DNA from: Methanomassiliicoccales archaeon
Lineage (GTDB): Archaea > Thermoplasmatota > Thermoplasmata > Methanomassiliicoccales > UBA472
DNA: 33,595 bases
Direction: 5' to 3'
NCBI GenBank assembly: GCA_035527755.1
Contig: DATKZX010000025.1
Span: forward strand, 1-33,595
The translations under genes were made by a program, and so were the position numbers. The notes beneath the pieces were generated by a model. It was not told the origin of the DNA and ran no database searches. It saw only the letters and a list, made by a program, of their open reading frames with translations. Every line of letters starts with the position of its first letter. Within the stretch, counting starts at the first letter, position 1. Shown piece by piece: positions 8,947-15,504 of the stretch.

Positions 8947-8973
8947 GGGAACTCCTATGTGGTATGGTCCGCC

Positions 8974-8985
8974 AAGTTTATTTGA
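8974..8985 (-). promoter_or_regulatory. Likely TATA element for the msrB-corA-pit-DUF47 operon
   Basis: On the minus strand the sequence TTCAAATAAACTTGG sits about 30-40 bases before the msrB ATG. That leaves a short leader containing the AGGAG site. This is inferred from position and AT content only. Confidence 0.4.
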
Positions 8986-9032
8986 ATTGTTACCGTGAAA
9001 ATTTTTCATGCCATTATCATTTGCGAAGGGGC

Positions 9033-9356
9033 GTGGAGCCCCCCAAGGTTCATTTCCATGAGATGCAGCGCCTGCGCGCCTGGTGGGCGGTCCTTCTCAG
9101 GCCCAGGGTCGTGACGCCCCAGGACGTTCTTTCCTACCGCGCGTTTCAATACCGCCCCATCGTCGATTACGGCGGATGGGGTATCAAGGGGACATCGTCA
9201 GATCGCGCCTACAACGTCCACGGGAACCAAGGGGTGAACATCGCTCTGATTGACGACAAGCATAGCATGAGCGGTTCGCTGAGGTCGGGAGATCTCAAAC
9301 TTGCCTTGTACGCTCTGGTATGGGCGGACCGGGACCGAAGGGCCGGGGACCGACGC
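9033..9356 (+). pseudogene. Remnant of a small PH-like membrane protein with an internal deletion
   Basis: Between msrB and the SOUL gene one plus-strand frame is protein-like. It begins near a GTG at 9033 with a segment reading [18 protein letters not shown], like the first helix of a family of small bacterial/archaeal membrane proteins. It then jumps to YRPIVDYGGWGIKG and AYNVHGNQGVNIALIDD, ending GSLRSGDLKLAL. These two parts match the N-terminal and C-terminal conserved regions of that family as I know it (YGGWGI, AYNVSGxxGV, GSQRPEEL), but the membrane region and part of the domain between them are missing. The frame has no stop after the conserved end and runs antisense into the SOUL gene. 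I read it as a decayed gene; the family assignment is from memory of the motifs. Confidence 0.45.
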
Positions 9357-9893
9357 TCACTCTCCCAGCTCCACCGACCTGGGCACCACTCTGACCGCAA
9401 CCTCGTTGTGCCGCATGAAACCCGGGGTGAAGGGGGAGTTATAACGCAACAGGAAAGGCCGATGGTGCGTATCGAAGTTCGCCTCCTTCAGTTGACCCAT
9501 GAGGTCTTGGGTCATCCTCTGGACGTCGTCCCCGCCCGCTCGTCCCCGGAAACGCATGACCGCAAAAAGACCTCCTTTCTTCAATTCCAGCACCACCCGC
9601 GGGTCCCGTGGGCGGGGGGCCTTCTCCAGGCTTGTGCCCGCTGGTAGAATGAATGACAGATGTCCCTCGGAACTTGGGTCCGGTGGCACTCCTGTCCGGG
9701 AGACCACCGGGGTGGTCATGGCGATCTTCGTTCCGGCGTCGTTATCTCCGCTTATGAACCGGAACAGCAACTGGAAGGCCTCATCCTCTTCCATGTCGTA
9801 TACCGTCACCAGCACCATATCGTCATACCTTCTCACCTCAGCTTCGCCAAGATGTCGGACCACCTCGTAGGGAACACTGCTCACCATGCTCAT
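9357..9893 (-). CDS. SOUL-family heme-binding protein
   Basis: The 178-residue product matches the SOUL/HEBP fold: YEVVRHLGEAEVRRYDDMV at the N-terminus, then FRFISGDNDAGTKIAMTTPV, which corresponds to the conserved YI-G-N----KI-MT-PV core. A C-terminal part follows with RPFLLRYNSPFTPGFMRHNEV, like the W/RYNPP-TP-F-RRNEV end of the family. Family members bind heme or tetrapyrroles; in prokaryotes the role is unclear. The start at 9893 is chosen because its ATG overlaps the TGA of the upstream small membrane-protein gene (ATGA), the usual mark of translational coupling. An ATG at 9902 is also in frame. Confidence 0.87.
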   Translation of the reverse strand: MSMVSSVPYEVVRHLGEAEVRRYDDMVLVTVYDMEEDEAFQLLFRFISGDNDAGTKIAMTTPVVSRTGVPPDPSSEGHLSFILPAGTSLEKAPRPRDPRVVLELKKGGLFAVMRFRGRAGGDDVQRMTQDLMGQLKEANFDTHHRPFLLRYNSPFTPGFMRHNEVAVRVVPRSVELGE

Positions 9894-10135
9894 CCGCTCC
9901 ATTCCTCTAGAATATCGATCGCTCCCCCTTCGCTCTCCAGGTGCGGGAAGGAGGCACTATGTTCGGCGACCTCTTTCATAGCGTGAACCTCGCCATGGAT
10001 GTCGATCCCTGCTTCATCCGTAATGTCCATTATATTCAATGGTTCGAAGAACAGGGCCGCAACAACGATCGCCGTGATGAACAGGAACTCGAATATGGTG
10101 GCTTGGTTCGCATCCACGTCCTCCGATGGGCCCAT
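9890..10135 (-). CDS. Small single-helix membrane protein coupled to the SOUL gene
   Basis: An 81-residue protein, not recognised. An acidic N-terminus is followed by one hydrophobic helix (about residues 14-31, TIFEFLFITAIVVAALFF). The remainder is acidic and probably soluble (TDEAGIDIHGEVHAMKEVAE). Its TGA overlaps the ATG of the SOUL gene, so the two are probably made together and may act together at the membrane. Upstream is a T-rich and TATA-like stretch between it and the next small membrane gene. Coding status rests on the ATGA overlap and the clear helix. Confidence 0.62.
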   Translation of the reverse strand: MGPSEDVDANQATIFEFLFITAIVVAALFFEPLNIMDITDEAGIDIHGEVHAMKEVAEHSASFPHLESEGGAIDILEEWSG

Positions 10136-10171
10136 GAAAAAGATATCCTTTTAAGGGATAATTAAAGGAAG

Positions 10172-10196
10172 TATAAAAAAAATGAAAAAGAGGTTT
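10172..10196 (-). terminator. AAACCTCTTT plus oligo-T terminator of the 78-residue membrane protein gene
   Basis: Two bases after the stop, the minus strand reads AAACCTCTTTTTC and then ATTTTTTTT. Archaeal transcription commonly ends at such T-runs. The word AAACCTCTTT recurs after other stops in this window. Confidence 0.55.
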
Positions 10197-10198
10197 GT

Positions 10199-10435
10199 TC
10201 ACTGCTTCATGAAGATCTTTGACCCTTTGGTCATCGAACCACCAAGCATGGAGGCCATGGTCAGCAATGCCGCGGCCAAGGCACCCCAATTGGCGTCCAG
10301 GGCCCCAGGTTCGAAAATGAACTCCACGGCCACCTTGATGATCAGGAGGGTGACCGCGAAGTAGATGATGCCCAAAATTATCAGCATGATCGTACCCGCG
10401 AGGACCATCAGGAATCCCATTATCTCTTCTCTCAT
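10199..10435 (-). CDS. Small two-helix membrane protein
   Basis: A 78-residue protein with two hydrophobic segments: about residues 6-40 (including MVLAGTIMLIILGIIYFAVT) and about 50-65 (GALAAALLTMASMLGG). It ends in a basic tail. No family recognised. A good SD (GAGGTGG, seven bases before the ATG) and an oligo-T terminator flank it, so it is very likely a real monocistronic gene. The upstream 180 bases (10436-10622) are extremely AT-rich and hold no other gene I can support. Confidence 0.72.
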   Translation of the reverse strand: MREEIMGFLMVLAGTIMLIILGIIYFAVTLLIIKVAVEFIFEPGALDANWGALAAALLTMASMLGGSMTKGSKIFMKQ

Positions 10436-10622
10436 CTTTCCACCTCTTTTTTATTAAAAAGTTTACTATAAAACAATTAAGCTATTTTGTATAAATAAAT
10501 TGTTAAAAATATTTATTATCGTTAAGATATCTTTTATTAACTGGCACATGCTAAATATTACGTTAGGAAGAATATAATAATATTAATTATAATATATAAT
10601 TACACTAGCATCCATGAGATGT

Positions 10623-11462
10623 TCAATCCTTGGTAACGTCGACCAAAGTATCTAGCTCCTGGATGACCTTTTCAAGGAACGTCTCGTCCATCAGTTCGAG
10701 ATGGACGGCCCCCTCCGGGCAGACGGTGGCGCATCGACCGCAACCCTTGCAGCTCTCCTCATCGATCACGCCCTTTCCGTCATGTATGGTGATGGCCCGT
10801 ACGTAGCAGACCTCCACGCATTTCCCGCATCCTAGGCAGTTGTCGTCGATCAAGACGCGAAGTCCGGGTAGACGTTTGATCTTCTGTGATATGTCCGGGT
10901 CCAGATCGGGGAGCATCTTCCAAAGGCAGCAACAGGGGCAGCAGTTGCAAATGGTCATCAGGTCCTCCTTGGGGGTGGCGGACGTCCATACGCTATCGAT
11001 CTTGTTGCGGCCGATGAGGTGCACCAGACCAGCCTTCTCACACCTGTCCAGATGGGTCAATGCCTCTTCTTTGCTGACCATGCGCCCTAGACGGGGATCG
11101 ATCTTTAGCGTGGCCTTTCCCAAGAACAGGCAGCCCAGGTCCCTCGGGTAGTCATGGCATTGTGCCGAGGTGCGGCAGATGCAATCGTTCATGAGGAAGT
11201 GATAGCGGGACCTCTCCACGAAGTGGCGCACCACCGCTGAGGGCAATACCGTGTCCTCCCTTTCCGGAGCTGGAAGGTCCACGATTATTTCGGTCGTCCT
11301 TGTCGGTCTCTCCTTTGGAAGTATGAAAATATCATCGCCATCGAAAAAGGCGTGGTCCATCATCCGGCCGAGAAGAGGCAACCGGGTAAGCTTGGCCAAC
11401 CCGAATCGAAAACGGAACCCTCGCTTGATCAGACGGACATAGATCATCGTCTTTCTACCCAA
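10623..11462 (-). CDS. Cysteine-rich 2[4Fe-4S] ferredoxin-type protein
   Basis: A 279-residue soluble iron-sulfur protein. Three cysteine regions are visible. First, C94-x-C96, C102 and C111 (NDCICRTSAQCHDY). Second, a dense cluster at 172-179 (CNCCPCCC). Third, two classical ferredoxin motifs: C209/C212/C215/C219 and C238/C241/C244/C248 followed by P. It probably carries at least three Fe-S sites and moves electrons for an unknown partner. The TTG start at 11462 is preferred because AGGGAGGT lies six bases upstream; the first ATG (11447) would be too far away. It diverges from the winged-helix regulator at 11577, and a GGTTACA element lies in the shared region at the expected promoter position. 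Family level function is not known to me. Confidence 0.8.
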   Translation of the reverse strand: MGRKTMIYVRLIKRGFRFRFGLAKLTRLPLLGRMMDHAFFDGDDIFILPKERPTRTTEIIVDLPAPEREDTVLPSAVVRHFVERSRYHFLMNDCICRTSAQCHDYPRDLGCLFLGKATLKIDPRLGRMVSKEEALTHLDRCEKAGLVHLIGRNKIDSVWTSATPKEDLMTICNCCPCCCLWKMLPDLDPDISQKIKRLPGLRVLIDDNCLGCGKCVEVCYVRAITIHDGKGVIDEESCKGCGRCATVCPEGAVHLELMDETFLEKVIQELDTLVDVTKD

Positions 11463-11498
11463 GGCACGACCTCCCTGGCAGGGATGCCATGCAAATTA

Positions 11499-11505
11499 TG
11501 TAACC
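11499..11505 (-). promoter_or_regulatory. GGTTACA element upstream of the Fe-S protein gene
   Basis: Read towards the Fe-S gene, the sequence is CGGTTACATAATTTG. The GGTTACA word is the same as the one upstream of both 69-residue genes. CATAATTT next to it could serve as the TATA box. A looser inverted repeat GCAAA/TTTGC (11491-11511) surrounds the site. Confidence 0.4.
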
Positions 11506-11576
11506 GTTTGCCAGAACGGTCCCGGTCCCTGGTCATAGGCAGGCGTGACAATCAATCCTTAATAACTGGGAAAGCC

Positions 11577-11876
11577 ATGCTCGACAGAATGGAGATCGAG
11601 GAAGTAGCCAAGGCACTGTCGTCAATCACCCGCCTGAGGATACTGAAGATCCTGGCCGATGGAGAGGCCTCTGCGGTGCACGTCTACAAGTCGTATAACG
11701 AACGGTTCGCCGAGCGCAAGGAGAGAGCTACCATCTACCGTGAACTAGAGGTGCTCTTCAAGTGCAACTTCCTGGTTAAGACGTATAATGGGGAAAGCAA
11801 GGAGATAGTGTATTGCCTCGCGGCCCGCAGCATCAACCTCGATCTCATACAGCAGACCGCCTACGCCGGTCCATAG
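11577..11876 (+). CDS. ArsR-like winged-helix transcriptional regulator
   Basis: A 99-residue DNA-binding protein. The core reads IEEVAKALSSITRLRILKIL followed by a recognition region (ASAVHVYKSYNERFAERKER) and a wing-like segment (LEVLFKCNFLVKTYNGESKEIVYCL). This is an archaeal ArsR/MarR-type winged helix, here without an obvious metal-binding cysteine pair. It lies between the divergent Fe-S gene and the duplicated 69-residue genes, all of which carry GTTACA elements, so it is the natural candidate for their regulator. That link is an inference. The ATG at 11577 follows a TATA-like CTTAATAACTG. It ends in TAG. Confidence 0.75.
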   Translation: MLDRMEIEEVAKALSSITRLRILKILADGEASAVHVYKSYNERFAERKERATIYRELEVLFKCNFLVKTYNGESKEIVYCLAARSINLDLIQQTAYAGP

Positions 11877-11922
11877 AACCCTCATTTTCGTTACGATTTA
11901 ATTATATTCGTACCATGATTTA

Positions 11923-11947
11923 GTAACTGGTTACACAAACATGTAAC
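11923..11947 (+). promoter_or_regulatory. Operator-like GTAAC/GTTACA repeats before the first 69-residue gene
   Basis: The sequence contains GTAAC-TG-GTTAC (11923-11934) and GTTACA-N6-TGTAAC (11930-11947), two overlapping perfect inverted repeats. A TATA-like CGTTTAAGCC follows at 11951, about 65 bases before the ATG. The position just upstream of the TATA box suits an activator or the TFB contact region. Confidence 0.5.
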
Positions 11948-12021
11948 AAACGTTTAAGCCTGCGGGTATTGCTGTAGGTAACAATCGTAGTGGTTTATAT
12001 CGCTACAAGGGAGGAAATCAT

Positions 12022-12231
12022 ATGGTTAAAGTAGAATTGACCTTTGGCGTGCCTGACAAGGTCGCCGAAGAAGTAAAGAAGAAGTTCAAGGACGAGAAGG
12101 ATGCATTGCGGGTCACCAAGGCCAACCCGAACTTCCCACCGTACTACTCCGTCGGAGACCCCAGGGCCAAGCCCGAGGAGATCAAGGTCGACGGAAAGAA
12201 GTACTGGGTGTACCGCTGCTTCCAGGGCTGA
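12022..12231 (+). CDS. 69-residue small basic protein, copy A of a tandem pair
   Basis: No family recognised. The protein is short, rich in lysine and aromatic residues, and has no membrane helix. It starts MVKVELTFGVP, has a charged helix (KKKFKDEKDALRV), a P/Y-rich middle (NPNFPPYYSVGDP), and ends YWVYRCFQG with a single cysteine. The SD GGGAGG is strong and well placed. It is 65/69 identical to the gene exactly 550 bases downstream; differences are K13N, E16D, L29M and K55S. The 21 bases before the ATG and about 35 bases after the stop are also nearly identical. Strong SDs and a shared operator suggest high, regulated expression. It lies downstream of a winged-helix regulator and near a divergent Fe-S protein. 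Confidence 0.8.
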   Translation: MVKVELTFGVPDKVAEEVKKKFKDEKDALRVTKANPNFPPYYSVGDPRAKPEEIKVDGKKYWVYRCFQG

Positions 12232-12571
12232 TCAGGCCCCAAAACCTTTCCAATAAACCTCTTATCTTGTTGTAGGTTCCATCAGATGGGCGATGGCCAT
12301 GGAAGATGATATTGGGTATTCCCATGGCGCTGCTGCGTGTGCTTGGGAACGCTCCTTAAAGTTCAATGGGATGGCAGGATATGTTCTATGGTCATCTCAG
12401 ATCAAATACGACCTCTTTTAAGGCCGTTAACTCAAAGGGTAACATGATACAGACGCGCTCAACCAGTATCATCGAGATACAACTGGTTACACCGGTATGA
12501 AACAAATCCTTATACCCCCGTAAAGGGTTGGAACATTCAGCGGTGAAAACCGCTACAAGGGAGGAAATCAT
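12232..12571 (+). promoter_or_regulatory. Spacer between the two 69-residue genes with operator and promoter of copy B
   Basis: No open frame of note. It begins with the copied 3' flank and an AAACCTCTT word (12255-12263), probably the end of transcript A. Further on are GTATC-N5-GATAC (12466-12480) and GTTACA-N6-TGAAAC (12486-12503), the counterpart of the repeat upstream of copy A with one mismatch. CCTTATACC (about 12508-12516) is the likely TATA box. The distance from ACTGGTTACAC to the TATA region is the same (15 bases) in both copies. Confidence 0.55.
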
Positions 12572-12781
12572 ATGGTTAAAGTAGAACTGACCTTTGGCGT
12601 ACCAGACAATGTTGCCGACGAGGTCAAGAAGAAGTTCAAGGACGAGAAGGATGCAATGCGTGTCACCAAGGCCAATCCGAACTTCCCGCCGTACTACTCC
12701 GTCGGAGACCCCAGGGCCAAGCCCGAGGAGATATCCGTGGACGGAAAGAAGTACTGGGTGTACCGCTGCTTCCAGGGCTGA
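12572..12781 (+). CDS. 69-residue small basic protein, copy B of a tandem pair
   Basis: Near-identical to the gene at 12022 (65/69 residues), with the same SD-containing leader and 3' flank. Many of the DNA differences within the coding region are silent (for example ttg/ctg, gtg/gta), which shows purifying selection acts on both copies. The duplication has its own promoter and operator, so dosage or separate tuning may be the point. Function unknown. The next gene, a radical SAM protein, begins 113 bases later and has its own promoter-like sequence. Confidence 0.8.
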   Translation: MVKVELTFGVPDNVADEVKKKFKDEKDAMRVTKANPNFPPYYSVGDPRAKPEEISVDGKKYWVYRCFQG

Positions 12782-12804
12782 TCAGGCCCCAAACCCTTTC
12801 CAAT

Positions 12805-12814
12805 AAACCTCTTT
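12805..12814 (+). terminator. AAACCTCTTT terminator-like word after copy B
   Basis: AAACCTCTTTCGTTCTTATT lies 23 bases after the stop. The same decamer follows several other stops in this window. It is pyrimidine-rich, as expected for an archaeal terminator. Confidence 0.4.
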
Positions 12815-12894
12815 CGTTCTTATTATGTTCTCATCATCCACCTCAATTACGGGATTATCATTTTACCCCGGTCCCACCTAATGTTAGTCTAGAC

Positions 12895-13842
12895 ATGATA
12901 TCCAAGTACGTGTTCGGCCCGGTACCGTCCCGTAGGTTCGGGAGCTCCCTGGGGGTCAATCCCCTGCCGCGTAAGACCTGCAACTACTCCTGCGTGTACT
13001 GCCAGCTCGGGCGAACTCATAAATTACAGACCGGAAGAAAGGAGCACTACCCCACCGACGAGGTGCTGGCCGATGTTAAAAGGGCGGTTGGGCAGTTCGG
13101 GGACGATATCGACTACATCACCTTCATGGGCGACGGCGAACCGACCCTGGCAGCGAACTTGGAGGACATGGCATGGGGGGTGCGTGATCTCTGGAAAGGT
13201 AAGATGGCCCTGATAACCAATGGCAGTCTTTTCCAACTTCCGGAGGTAAGGGCGGCCGCCGCCCCTTTCGACGTAATATCGCCGACCATTTCCGCTGGGG
13301 AGGAACGAACCTTCCGTCGATTGCATCGTCCCTCACGATCTGTGACGTTCGCCTCTGTTCTGGAAGGGCTCAAGCTCCTGCGCGGCGAGTTCCCTGGAGA
13401 GATATGGGCAGAGCTCATGCTGGTCCAGGGAGTGAACGATTCGATATCCTCGCTATTGGCCACGCGCAAGGCCATAAGGGCCGTTGGCGCGGACCGGGTG
13501 TACGTGAACGTGCCGATCAGACCACCTGCGGAAAGCTGGGTCCTGCCCCCGACCACGGAGGTGCTGAGACAGGTGTTCGATATATTTCCGGACGTGATCG
13601 ATATGACCGGTCCGGAGGAAGGTCCTTTCATCAGGAACGAGGAGGAACGGGAGGAGGAACTGTTGGAGATCGCCAAGAACCATCCCCTTCGTGAGGACCA
13701 GGCGCTGGAGATACTGTCAATGGCCCTCGGTGAGGAGGGCGCGCGGGATTCCCTGAGCAAATTGGTGGACGAAGGAAAGCTGCGGTCAAAGGTCTATTCT
13801 GGTAAGACCTTCTACTCCGTGCCGTTGAACTCCCTGAAGTGA
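12895..13842 (+). CDS. Radical SAM protein, COG0731-type
   Basis: A 315-residue radical SAM enzyme. The N-terminus YVFGPVPSRRFGSSLGVNPL is typical of the COG0731 group, followed by the [4Fe-4S]/SAM motif C29-NYS-C33-VY-C36. Further support: TFMGDGEPTLA (the SAM-binding GE motif) and LITNGSL. The last 70 residues (about 240-315) look like a small winged-helix or helical domain (RKDE-rich, SKLVDEGKLRSKVYSGKTFYSV), as in many archaeal members. The reaction is unknown; relatives include wyosine-type tRNA modification enzymes, but TYW1 itself is not claimed. The ATG at 12895 is directly preceded by GTCTAGAC and no strong SD. Its stop lies in the 5' arm of the stem-loop described next. Confidence 0.85.
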   Translation: MISKYVFGPVPSRRFGSSLGVNPLPRKTCNYSCVYCQLGRTHKLQTGRKEHYPTDEVLADVKRAVGQFGDDIDYITFMGDGEPTLAANLEDMAWGVRDLWKGKMALITNGSLFQLPEVRAAAAPFDVISPTISAGEERTFRRLHRPSRSVTFASVLEGLKLLRGEFPGEIWAELMLVQGVNDSISSLLATRKAIRAVGADRVYVNVPIRPPAESWVLPPTTEVLRQVFDIFPDVIDMTGPEEGPFIRNEEEREEELLEIAKNHPLREDQALEILSMALGEEGARDSLSKLVDEGKLRSKVYSGKTFYSVPLNSLK

Positions 13843-13955
13843 GCCGTTCCATGGGATCGGGGACCTCAGATCGTGGGCATCGGTAGGACCATCGTTTTCA
13901 CGATCATAGCGCCCGATCGGAATCGACACAGATCAACGGTATCGCGGCTCACTTC
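13836..13955 (+). ncRNA. Nested stem-loop element downstream of the radical SAM gene (candidate structured RNA)
   Basis: Four nested complementary stretches are present. Outer: GAAGTGAGCCG (13836-13846) with CGGCTCACTTC (13945-13955). Next: TTCC (13847-13850) with GGAA (13919-13922). Next: GATCGGG (13855-13861) with CCCGATC (13912-13918). Inner: GATCGTG (13869-13875) with CACGATC (13899-13905). The pairs are in order and nearly collinear, giving a long hairpin with small internal loops and one 22-base bulge on the 3' side. The 5' arm includes the TGA of the radical SAM gene. It could be a 3'-UTR structure, a small RNA or a remnant palindromic element. It was found by eye, without an energy calculation. 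Confidence 0.5.
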
Positions 13956-14077
13956 ACATAATCGATGCGGTTTGGTCATTTCATAGGGGGTCGGTCCTTC
14001 TCATTTTTTGAACCCCGATCACCCCACCTATCCTTTAAAATAATTTTTCGGTGCATACATGAACTGGTGATCTGAGA

Positions 14078-14551
14078 GTGACCGAGATACGTCTGGTCCC
14101 CATGACCAGGAAGGATTTCGAGATCGTTCGAGAGGCCGGGGTCAAGAGGTACGCCGAGGAGAACGTCAGGGCTGGGTACTGGACCTCGAACGAATCGCTG
14201 AAGCGTTCCCGGGAAGCCCATGACCGTTTATTGCCCGAAGGCCATAAGACCGAAGGCCACCACTTCTTCAAGGCCATGGACGCCGAGCGCGACGTTCAGG
14301 TCGGGAACATATGGATAAAGGTCGAGCCGGGGGAGGACCGCCGGGGCTTCATATTCGACGTGTTCATCGATGAGGAGCAACGCGGGAAAGGATACGGAAG
14401 GGCGATGATGGAGGCCCTGGAATCCAAGGCCCGCCGCATGAAGTTGAGCTCACTGGCATTGCACGTGTTCGCCTTCAACGAAGCGGCAAGGCATCTCTAT
14501 GGATCGCTGGGATATGAGATGAAGAGCCTGAACATGGTCAAGATGCTATGA
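14078..14551 (+). CDS. GNAT-family N-acetyltransferase
   Basis: A 157-residue acetyl-CoA-dependent acetyltransferase. Motif A is clear: FDVFIDEEQRGKGYGRAMME, with the acetyl-CoA loop Q101-R-G-K-G-Y-G. Motif B follows: LALHVFAFNEAARHLYGSLGYE. The N-terminal part (LVPMTRKDFEIVREAGVKRYAEENV) is typical of archaeal and bacterial GNATs acting on small molecules or protein N-termini; the substrate is unknown. The GTG start at 14078 is used because an ATG just upstream is closed by TGA; GGTGA seven bases before can act as SD. TTTAAAATAATTTT at about 14034-14047 is a fair TATA region. Confidence 0.88.
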   Translation: MTEIRLVPMTRKDFEIVREAGVKRYAEENVRAGYWTSNESLKRSREAHDRLLPEGHKTEGHHFFKAMDAERDVQVGNIWIKVEPGEDRRGFIFDVFIDEEQRGKGYGRAMMEALESKARRMKLSSLALHVFAFNEAARHLYGSLGYEMKSLNMVKML

Positions 14552-14639
14552 CTACGGGGCATATGGTCTATCCATCATTATGCAGGAAGGTTGGATATGC
14601 GCGCGGTCAAAGGTCGCGTCCTCTGGAACGAAGCTCACA

Positions 14640-14924
14640 TCAAACGCTCTTGAGGTCCTTGAACAATCCCCCGTACAGCAGAACGAACTCGTTCCACAGT
14701 TCCACCGATCTGTCCCGGTACTTGTGTCCGAACATCACCTGACAATCAAAATCCCTGGAGTCGTCTATCAACACCACATCGTCAAATCTCCAGCTGTAGA
14801 GCATCAGATTGACGATGAAAGCGGCGTAGGGATGGGTCGTCGGGTCCGCCGCATCCACCGGTATGTTCTCTGGAAGGACGTACTCCTTCTTCGAATGATT
14901 GAAAACTCCGTATCTTACTCCCAT
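14640..14924 (-). CDS. Hypothetical protein of 94 residues
   Basis: The protein begins MGVRYGVFNHSKKEYVLPENI and continues with AAFIVNLMLYSWRFDDVVLIDD. This arrangement (an N-terminal YxVxNxxKKE stretch, then a central helix and WxxDxVxxxDD) resembles a family of small proteins of unknown function found in bacteria and archaea, where it reads roughly YLVNLTKKEY. I do not know its role. A strong SD (GAGGAGG, eight bases before the ATG) supports the start at 14924. The 3' end is convergent with the acetyltransferase gene, with 88 bases between. Confidence 0.72.
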   Translation of the reverse strand: MGVRYGVFNHSKKEYVLPENIPVDAADPTTHPYAAFIVNLMLYSWRFDDVVLIDDSRDFDCQVMFGHKYRDRSVELWNEFVLLYGGLFKDLKSV

Positions 14925-15061
14925 TCTTCGTTCCTCCTCTAATTTGTATACTATGATCGTTCAAGGTCGCTGGTAGGTAATTAAACTGTCTGAACAATGA
15001 TGCCTTTAGATCGCGCATCAAGGCTCAAGGTTAAATCGTTCCTTGGTAATGCTTGCCTCCG

Positions 15062-15445
15062 ATGCGCTGCACCCATTGCCAGAAGTGCTGTCAGGACACC
15101 CAGATGGAGCTCTGCAAGGCGGACATCGCCCGGCTGGTGCGGCGAGGATATCGCGAGGACGATTTCTCCTCCATAGGCGAGGACGGCATACCCCGTTTGA
15201 AGAACGTGGAAGGACACTGTTACTTCTTCGATCGGGAAAGGAAACGATGCAAGGAGTACGCTTCCCGGCCGTTAGGATGCAGCATCTATCCGATCAACCT
15301 GACCGATGACGGGGAGATAGTCATCGACGAGCTTTGCCCCGAAGGGAGTACGCTGACCCGGGACGAGGTGAAGGAAAAGGGGAGGCGTCTCCGCAGGCTG
15401 CTAGACACGATCGATGCCGAGGCTAGGCATAGGCGTGACAGATGA
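15062..15445 (+). CDS. YkgJ-family CxxCxxCC metal/iron-sulfur cluster protein
   Basis: A 127-residue protein that starts MRCTHCQKCCQDTQMELCK, giving C3, C6, C9 and C10 in a CxxCxxCC arrangement. A later set is in GHCYFFDRERKRCKEYASRP and LGCSIYP. This matches the YkgJ/CxxCxxCC family, which binds zinc or an iron-sulfur cluster; its function is poorly known. The ATG at 15062 is preferred over an upstream TTG. GGTTAAATC lies about 25-30 bases before it with no SD, so the mRNA may be leaderless. The charged C-terminal helix is lysine- and arginine-rich. Confidence 0.82.
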   Translation: MRCTHCQKCCQDTQMELCKADIARLVRRGYREDDFSSIGEDGIPRLKNVEGHCYFFDRERKRCKEYASRPLGCSIYPINLTDDGEIVIDELCPEGSTLTRDEVKEKGRRLRRLLDTIDAEARHRRDR

Positions 15446-15504
15446 GAGCGGAACGTTCGCATACACGATCTGTCTCGTGAACGGGACAACGGCTCGATCC
15501 TCCA

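Noticed and set aside
12022-12781. Duplicated genes considered as ends of a mobile element
   Set aside because: No transposase or terminal inverted repeats; the repeats are direct and each contains a whole gene with promoter.
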